DNA of 64,000 bases from Prevotella sp. (GTDB taxonomy: Bacteria > Bacteroidota > Bacteroidia > Bacteroidales > Bacteroidaceae). The notes beneath the pieces were generated by a model. That model did not search any database. It was not told where the DNA came from and saw only the letters and a list, made by a program, of their open reading frames with translations. A program made the translations under genes and the position numbers. This document shows, piece by piece, positions 59,957 through 64,000 of this stretch (position 1 is the first letter of the stretch; every line of letters starts with the position of its first letter). Location: positions 1 to 64,000 of the forward strand of contig JAEEQB010000006.1 in the NCBI GenBank assembly GCA_016285075.1, given 5' to 3'.

Positions 59957-59962
59957 AATCAT

Positions 59963-61480
59963 ATGGAAAAGAGGCTGTTCTGCATGAGAACTGTCGGTAA
60001 AGTGATGTGCACAGTAATTCTTGCTGTTCATTTCTCATTTCTTTGTTCTTGTTCTCCTGTGCCGGAAAATATTCAGCAGTCAGACTTCCTGCCTCCCATC
60101 TATCCTGATTATTTGGACATAACCATCCCTAAGAACATTGCGCCACTGAATTTCCTGTTGCGTGCAGATGATTGCGAAGCCCTTCATGTGACAGTTGGCG
60201 CGTCGGACATCAATAGTTCCTATCAACACACTGTCACACTCCACACCCGTGGCAACGAAGCCGTCTTCAACCAGAAAGAGTGGAGTGCGTTGTTAGAAGA
60301 GTCTGCTGGCGACACGCTTTATGTCCATATCAATGCCCTTGTCGATGGCAGGTGGACAGAATATAAACCATTCAAATGGCATGTTACAAAGGATCAGATA
60401 GACCCCTACCTCACCTATCGTCTTATAGAGCCAGACTATGAGATTTGGAACCATCTGGAAATCCAGCAGCGCTGTCTGGAGAACTATGACACAAAGTCAC
60501 TCGGTCACCACGAACAGTTGGAAAACCGTTGCATGAACTGTCACACCTTTGGCAGTCAAGACCCAACATTGTCGATGATGTACGTGCGCGGACCTGGCGG
60601 AGGCGCCATCCTGAACCAAAACGGGACTCTCCACAAACTCAACATTCCTGGTAGTGTATACTTTGGCTTCAGCCCCTCAGGGCGTTATCTAGTATTCTCT
60701 ACAAACAAGATTATCCCGGCCTTCCACAGCATACCACGAAAACGACTGGAGGTGTTTGACTCACAGTCAGACATCCTGGTGGCCGACCTTCAGGATCACC
60801 GCATCTTTTCCTCTACGCTGCTTTCTGACAGTACGAAGTTTGAGACCTTCCCCACTTTCTCACCCGACGGACATTACATTTACTACTGCGCTGCTGACAG
60901 TGTCAACCTGCCACAAGATATCCAACACCTGCATTATAGTCTCGTCCGCATACCTTTTGATGAACAAACTGGGCAGATAGGAACCACGGTGGACACCCTT
61001 GTTAAATGCAATACAATGGCATCGCAGTCAACAGGTCAGTCAGTCTGTCATCCACGGATCTCACCAGACGGACGTCTGCTTCTCTATACAGTGGCCGATT
61101 ATGGTACTTTCCCCATATGGCATCCGGAGGCAGACCTACAGATGCTCAACCTTGAAACGGGTACAATAGACTCTTTACAAGCGGTGAACAGCCAGAAGAG
61201 TGACACCTATCACTCCTGGTCTTCGAACAGTCGTTGGTTTGTCTTTGCATCGAAACGCGACGACGGGCTTTTCGGCAAGCCCTACTTCTGCTATGTGGAC
61301 AAGACTGGACGCGCACACAAACCGTTCTGCCTTCCCCAACGCCATCCTACTTATTACGACAACACCCTCAAATCGTTCAATGCCCCTGAGCTAGGACGAG
61401 GCTCCGTCTGGTTTGATACGGATGACGTAGCCGAAGCCATGAAACAGGCGGCTGAGACCTTTACCTATCAGAAATATTAA
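59963..61480 (+). CDS. PD40 beta-propeller lipoprotein with a CxxCH heme-type motif
   Basis: A 505-residue lipoprotein. The signal peptide ends at FLCSC, with the lipidated Cys near residue 30. Residues ~40-160 form a beta-sandwich-like domain. C190-M-N-C193-H194 (RCMNCHTF) matches the covalent heme c attachment motif; it could also be a metal or structural site. Residues ~200-490 contain WD40-like PD40/TolB blades (FGFSPSGRYLVFSTNKI; TFPTFSPDGHYIYYCAADS; CHPRISPDGRLLLYTVADY; SWSSNSRWFVFASKRDDG). A periplasmic or outer-membrane sensor, scaffold or electron-carrier role is possible. It follows the DUF6057-like gene by 30 bases, suggesting a two-gene unit. Confidence 0.75.
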   Translation: MEKRLFCMRTVGKVMCTVILAVHFSFLCSCSPVPENIQQSDFLPPIYPDYLDITIPKNIAPLNFLLRADDCEALHVTVGASDINSSYQHTVTLHTRGNEAVFNQKEWSALLEESAGDTLYVHINALVDGRWTEYKPFKWHVTKDQIDPYLTYRLIEPDYEIWNHLEIQQRCLENYDTKSLGHHEQLENRCMNCHTFGSQDPTLSMMYVRGPGGGAILNQNGTLHKLNIPGSVYFGFSPSGRYLVFSTNKIIPAFHSIPRKRLEVFDSQSDILVADLQDHRIFSSTLLSDSTKFETFPTFSPDGHYIYYCAADSVNLPQDIQHLHYSLVRIPFDEQTGQIGTTVDTLVKCNTMASQSTGQSVCHPRISPDGRLLLYTVADYGTFPIWHPEADLQMLNLETGTIDSLQAVNSQKSDTYHSWSSNSRWFVFASKRDDGLFGKPYFCYVDKTGRAHKPFCLPQRHPTYYDNTLKSFNAPELGRGSVWFDTDDVAEAMKQAAETFTYQKY

Positions 61481-61502
61481 CCTTTAAATTATTCAACTAT
61501 TT

Positions 61503-62993
61503 ATGGATCCCTTCTCACTTTATGTCTTGATTGGAGCAGCCATCGTAGTGCTCATCATCTTTGTGTTCATTTCTTATGTGAAAGCTCCGCCTTCATTTGC
61601 TTTCATCATCTCTGGTCTCAGCAAGGAACCTCGTGTGCTTATCGGCTCCGGCGGTTTTCGCATTCCTTTTCTGGAGCGTTTAGACAAAGTTTACCTCGGG
61701 CAAATAACCGTCGACATTAAGACGGAAGAGAGCGTACCCACAAACGACTTCATCAACGTAGACGTAGATGCTGTGGCCAAGATACGCGTCACTCCAAATT
61801 CAGAAGGCACACGCTTAGCCGCCAAAAACTTCCTGAATATGCAGCCCAACGAGATTGCCGAGCAACTACAGGATTCCCTACAGGGTAATATGCGTGAGAT
61901 TATCGGCACACTAGACCTACGTTCCCTCAACACTGACCGTGACGGTTTCTCTGACCAAGTAATGATGAAAGCCTCGCCCGACATGGCCAAGCTCGGCATT
62001 GAGATTATCTCGTGCAATATCCAGAACGTTACTGACAAGGAAGGGCTCATCCATGACCTGGGAGCTGACAATACCGCCAAAATCAAGAAGGATGCCAGCA
62101 TCAACCGCGCCAATGCAGAGCGTGATGTGAAAATCCAAGTGGCTCACGCTGACAAGGATGCCAATGATGCCCGTGTGGATGCTGATACAGCCATTGCTAT
62201 CAAGAACAACGACTTAGCCCTGAAACGTGCAGCCTTGAAACGCGAGGCAGACACCGCACAGGCTGATGCCGATGCTGCCTATGCCATTCAGCAGCAGGAG
62301 CAGCAGAAGACCATCAACATCAAAACCGTTGAGGCCGAGATTGAGAAGACAAAACGTCAACAGATCCTATCGAAGGAGCAGATTGAGATCAAGCAGAACC
62401 AGCTGGCTGCAGAGATTGAGAAGAAGGCTGATGCCGACAAGTACAAGGTGGAGAAAGACGCTGCCGCCGACCTGGAGCAGCGCAAGCGTGTAGCTGAAGC
62501 CCAGAAGTACGAGGCAGAACAAAGAGCACTGGCTCAGAATGCTGAGTCAGACGCCGTACGTTACCGTTTAGAGCAAGAAGCCATCGGTATCAAAGCAAAG
62601 GGTGAGGCTGAGGCCTATGCCATTCAGAAGAAAGGTGAGGCCGAAGCATTGGCAATGGATAAGAAAGCCGAGGCTTACAAAAAGTACAACAACGCTGCTG
62701 TGATGCAGATGATGATCGAGGTGCTGCCACAGGTTGTGGAGAATGTGGCCAAGCCCATCAGTGCCATCAAGGACGTCAATATTTACAGCGGTGACGGGCA
62801 GGGCATTTCAGTCATGAGCGGTAACGTACCTATAGCCATCCGCCAGGCTTTCGACGTACTGAAATCGGCTACCGGAGTAGACATGGCTGACATCATGCGT
62901 GCTGGAACCATAGAGGCCAAGACCACTCGCAACGTGAACTTGAACGACCAGGCTCGCGACGCTGTTGACAATATCACTGGTAAAGACAAATAA
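61503..62993 (+). CDS. Flotillin-like SPFH protein
   Basis: A 496-residue membrane-associated scaffold protein. An N-terminal helix (residues ~4-27, LYVLIGAAIVVLIIFVFISY) anchors it. An SPFH/PHB domain follows (KAPPSFAFIISGLSKEPRVL; TEESVPTNDFINVDVDAVAK; DLRSLNTDRDGFSDQV). Residues ~200-400 form the Ala/Glu/Lys-rich flotillin coiled coil with EAEAYAIQKKGEAEALAMDK repeats. Flotillins organise membrane microdomains. Its usual partner NfeD-like gene is not adjacent. The ATG at 61503 follows the PD40 gene by 22 bases. The next gene begins 17 bases after the stop. Confidence 0.92.
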   Translation: MDPFSLYVLIGAAIVVLIIFVFISYVKAPPSFAFIISGLSKEPRVLIGSGGFRIPFLERLDKVYLGQITVDIKTEESVPTNDFINVDVDAVAKIRVTPNSEGTRLAAKNFLNMQPNEIAEQLQDSLQGNMREIIGTLDLRSLNTDRDGFSDQVMMKASPDMAKLGIEIISCNIQNVTDKEGLIHDLGADNTAKIKKDASINRANAERDVKIQVAHADKDANDARVDADTAIAIKNNDLALKRAALKREADTAQADADAAYAIQQQEQQKTINIKTVEAEIEKTKRQQILSKEQIEIKQNQLAAEIEKKADADKYKVEKDAAADLEQRKRVAEAQKYEAEQRALAQNAESDAVRYRLEQEAIGIKAKGEAEAYAIQKKGEAEALAMDKKAEAYKKYNNAAVMQMMIEVLPQVVENVAKPISAIKDVNIYSGDGQGISVMSGNVPIAIRQAFDVLKSATGVDMADIMRAGTIEAKTTRNVNLNDQARDAVDNITGKDK

Positions 62994-63010
62994 CACTTTC
63001 GACCATCCCA

Positions 63011-64000
63011 ATGGCAGACCTCTTGTCCTACATCCGCGAAGGCCGGACGATGAGCCAGAGCGAAAAACTCCGTCTTATCGTCAACCTGAGTGTGCCTTCC
63101 ATCTTGGCACAGATCTCTGCCACTGTGATGTTCTTCATCGATGCCTCGATGGTGGGGCACCTGGGCGCCAAAGCAAGTGCTGCTATCGGACTGGTGGAGA
63201 CCACAGGATGGCTGTTGGGCGGTTTGGCCCATGCAGCCAACTTGGGATTCTCCGTCCAGGTGGCTCACTTCATCGGTGCCAATGACTTCGAAGGAGCCCG
63301 CCGCGTGCTGCGTCAGTCACTGGTTTGCTGCCTGCTGTGGGCTCTCTCCCTGTCGATTATCAGTATTGCCATCCACCAGCACCTGCCATTCTGGCTTGGC
63401 GGTTCTGAGGAAATTGCCCATGATGCCTCGCTCTATTTCATGATCATCGGCATCTGCGGCATATTCTTCCAAATGGAGGGACTGGCAGGCTCCATGCTGA
63501 AATGCTCTGGCAACATGAAGATTCCCTCTGCACTGAACATCCTCATGTGCTGCATGGATGTCATCTTCAACTACCTGTTTATCTATCTGCTCGACATGGG
63601 GGTCATGGGAGCAGCTATGGGTACTGGCTTGGCAGAACTGATTACAGCCATACTAATGCTCTACTTTCTGCTGGTACGTAGCGATATGTTAAGACTGAAA
63701 GGACGACCAGGCAGCTTCCGTCCGAAAGCGAGTACCGTGCATACTGCTTTCAAGATAGGTGCACCTATGGGGCTTCAACACTTATTGATGGGAGGTGCAC
63801 AGATTGTCAGCACCATCATCGTAGCACCTTTGGGGACAGTGGCTATAGCTGCCAACTCCTTGGCCATCACGGTGGAAAGCCTTTGCTATATGCCTGGCTA
63901 CGGCATTGCCGAAGCAGCCACCACACTCGTTGGTCAAGGTATTGGAGCCGGACAGCGTCTGCTCACCCGCTCGTTTGCCTACATGTCTGTGGGCTTGGGC
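63011..64000 (+). CDS. MATE-family efflux transporter (partial, runs off the window)
   Basis: An open frame of 330 codons from ATG 63011 to the window edge, no stop reached. It is a MATE-type multidrug/cation antiporter: the N-terminal LIVNLSVPSILAQISATVMF and the SMVGHLGAKASAAIGLVE segment match the family start. Later helices include LNILMCCMDVIFNYLFIYLL, AMGTGLAELITAILMLYFLL, and the second-half repeat FKIGAPMGLQHLLMGGAQIV. A full MATE has about 450 residues, so roughly a quarter is missing. It lies 17 bases after the flotillin gene. Substrate unknown. Confidence 0.88.
   Translation, partial: MADLLSYIREGRTMSQSEKLRLIVNLSVPSILAQISATVMFFIDASMVGHLGAKASAAIGLVETTGWLLGGLAHAANLGFSVQVAHFIGANDFEGARRVLRQSLVCCLLWALSLSIISIAIHQHLPFWLGGSEEIAHDASLYFMIIGICGIFFQMEGLAGSMLKCSGNMKIPSALNILMCCMDVIFNYLFIYLLDMGVMGAAMGTGLAELITAILMLYFLLVRSDMLRLKGRPGSFRPKASTVHTAFKIGAPMGLQHLLMGGAQIVSTIIVAPLGTVAIAANSLAITVESLCYMPGYGIAEAATTLVGQGIGAGQRLLTRSFAYMSVGLG

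Overview
The window is about 64 kb of chromosome from a Prevotella-like member of the Bacteroidota (Bacteroidales). Three things suggest this. Many intergenic gaps carry the Bacteroidota promoter signature TAnnTTTG, often with a TTTG-like box 20 bases upstream. Shine-Dalgarno sequences are mostly weak. The content fits the group: GxxExxY protein, giant surface lipoprotein, tig-clpP-clpX-recQ, guaB-PPIases-OstA-mutL, and a DUF349 protein. No phage, insertion sequence, integron, rRNA or CRISPR array was seen. The MATE gene runs off the right edge.

Layout. 0-6.6 kb (+): repeat array, membrane-anchored MutS relative, secreted M6 metalloprotease, flippase-like membrane protein, pepD. 6.7-10.2 kb (+): accessory four-gene cluster, with an ECF sigma factor fused through one membrane helix to a FecR-like C-terminal domain, a translationally coupled STN/DUF3857-like protein, a small outer-membrane barrel and an unknown secreted protein. 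10.2-13.6 kb (+): repeat array, then a CorA-type transporter behind a leader with two overlapping mini-ORFs and a hairpin that can hide its ribosome binding site, then a DUF349 coiled-coil protein. 13.7-19.7 kb: DMT protein (-), then an electron-transfer operon (etfB, etfA, GxxExxY gene, small membrane protein, acyl-CoA dehydrogenase, DUF4298-PurN fusion). 19.6-26.9 kb: dacB-mutY (-) divergent from nadB, a cation/proton antiporter and lolD (+). 26.9-36.4 kb (-): cell-surface cluster headed by an 1844-residue lipoprotein, with an OmpA-family protein and three small lipoproteins. 36.4-43.3 kb (-): asnS, pseudouridine synthase with a low-complexity N-terminus, purB, tRNA-Val, ACT protein, paaK. 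43.3-57.2 kb (-): envelope biogenesis (mutL, OstA-like, two parvulins), guaB, recQ, and the proteostasis block clpX-clpP-tig. 57.4-64 kb (+): threonine aldolase, DUF6057-like membrane protein, PD40 lipoprotein with a CxxCH motif, flotillin, MATE transporter.

The most unusual signals are: (1) the two-mini-ORF leader of the CorA gene; (2) the sigma factor-membrane-FecR-like fusion and its sensor-like partner; (3) four arrays of short repeats, unrelated in sequence but all with a period of 21-22 bases and mostly palindromic units; (4) a GxxExxY gene inside the etf operon flanked by inverted repeats, with a gene-less relative of those repeats nearby; (5) short dispersed repeats that have become coding sequence in MutY, PurB, a PPIase, the antiporter and LolD. 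All functional assignments come from motif recognition in translated sequence, without database searches.
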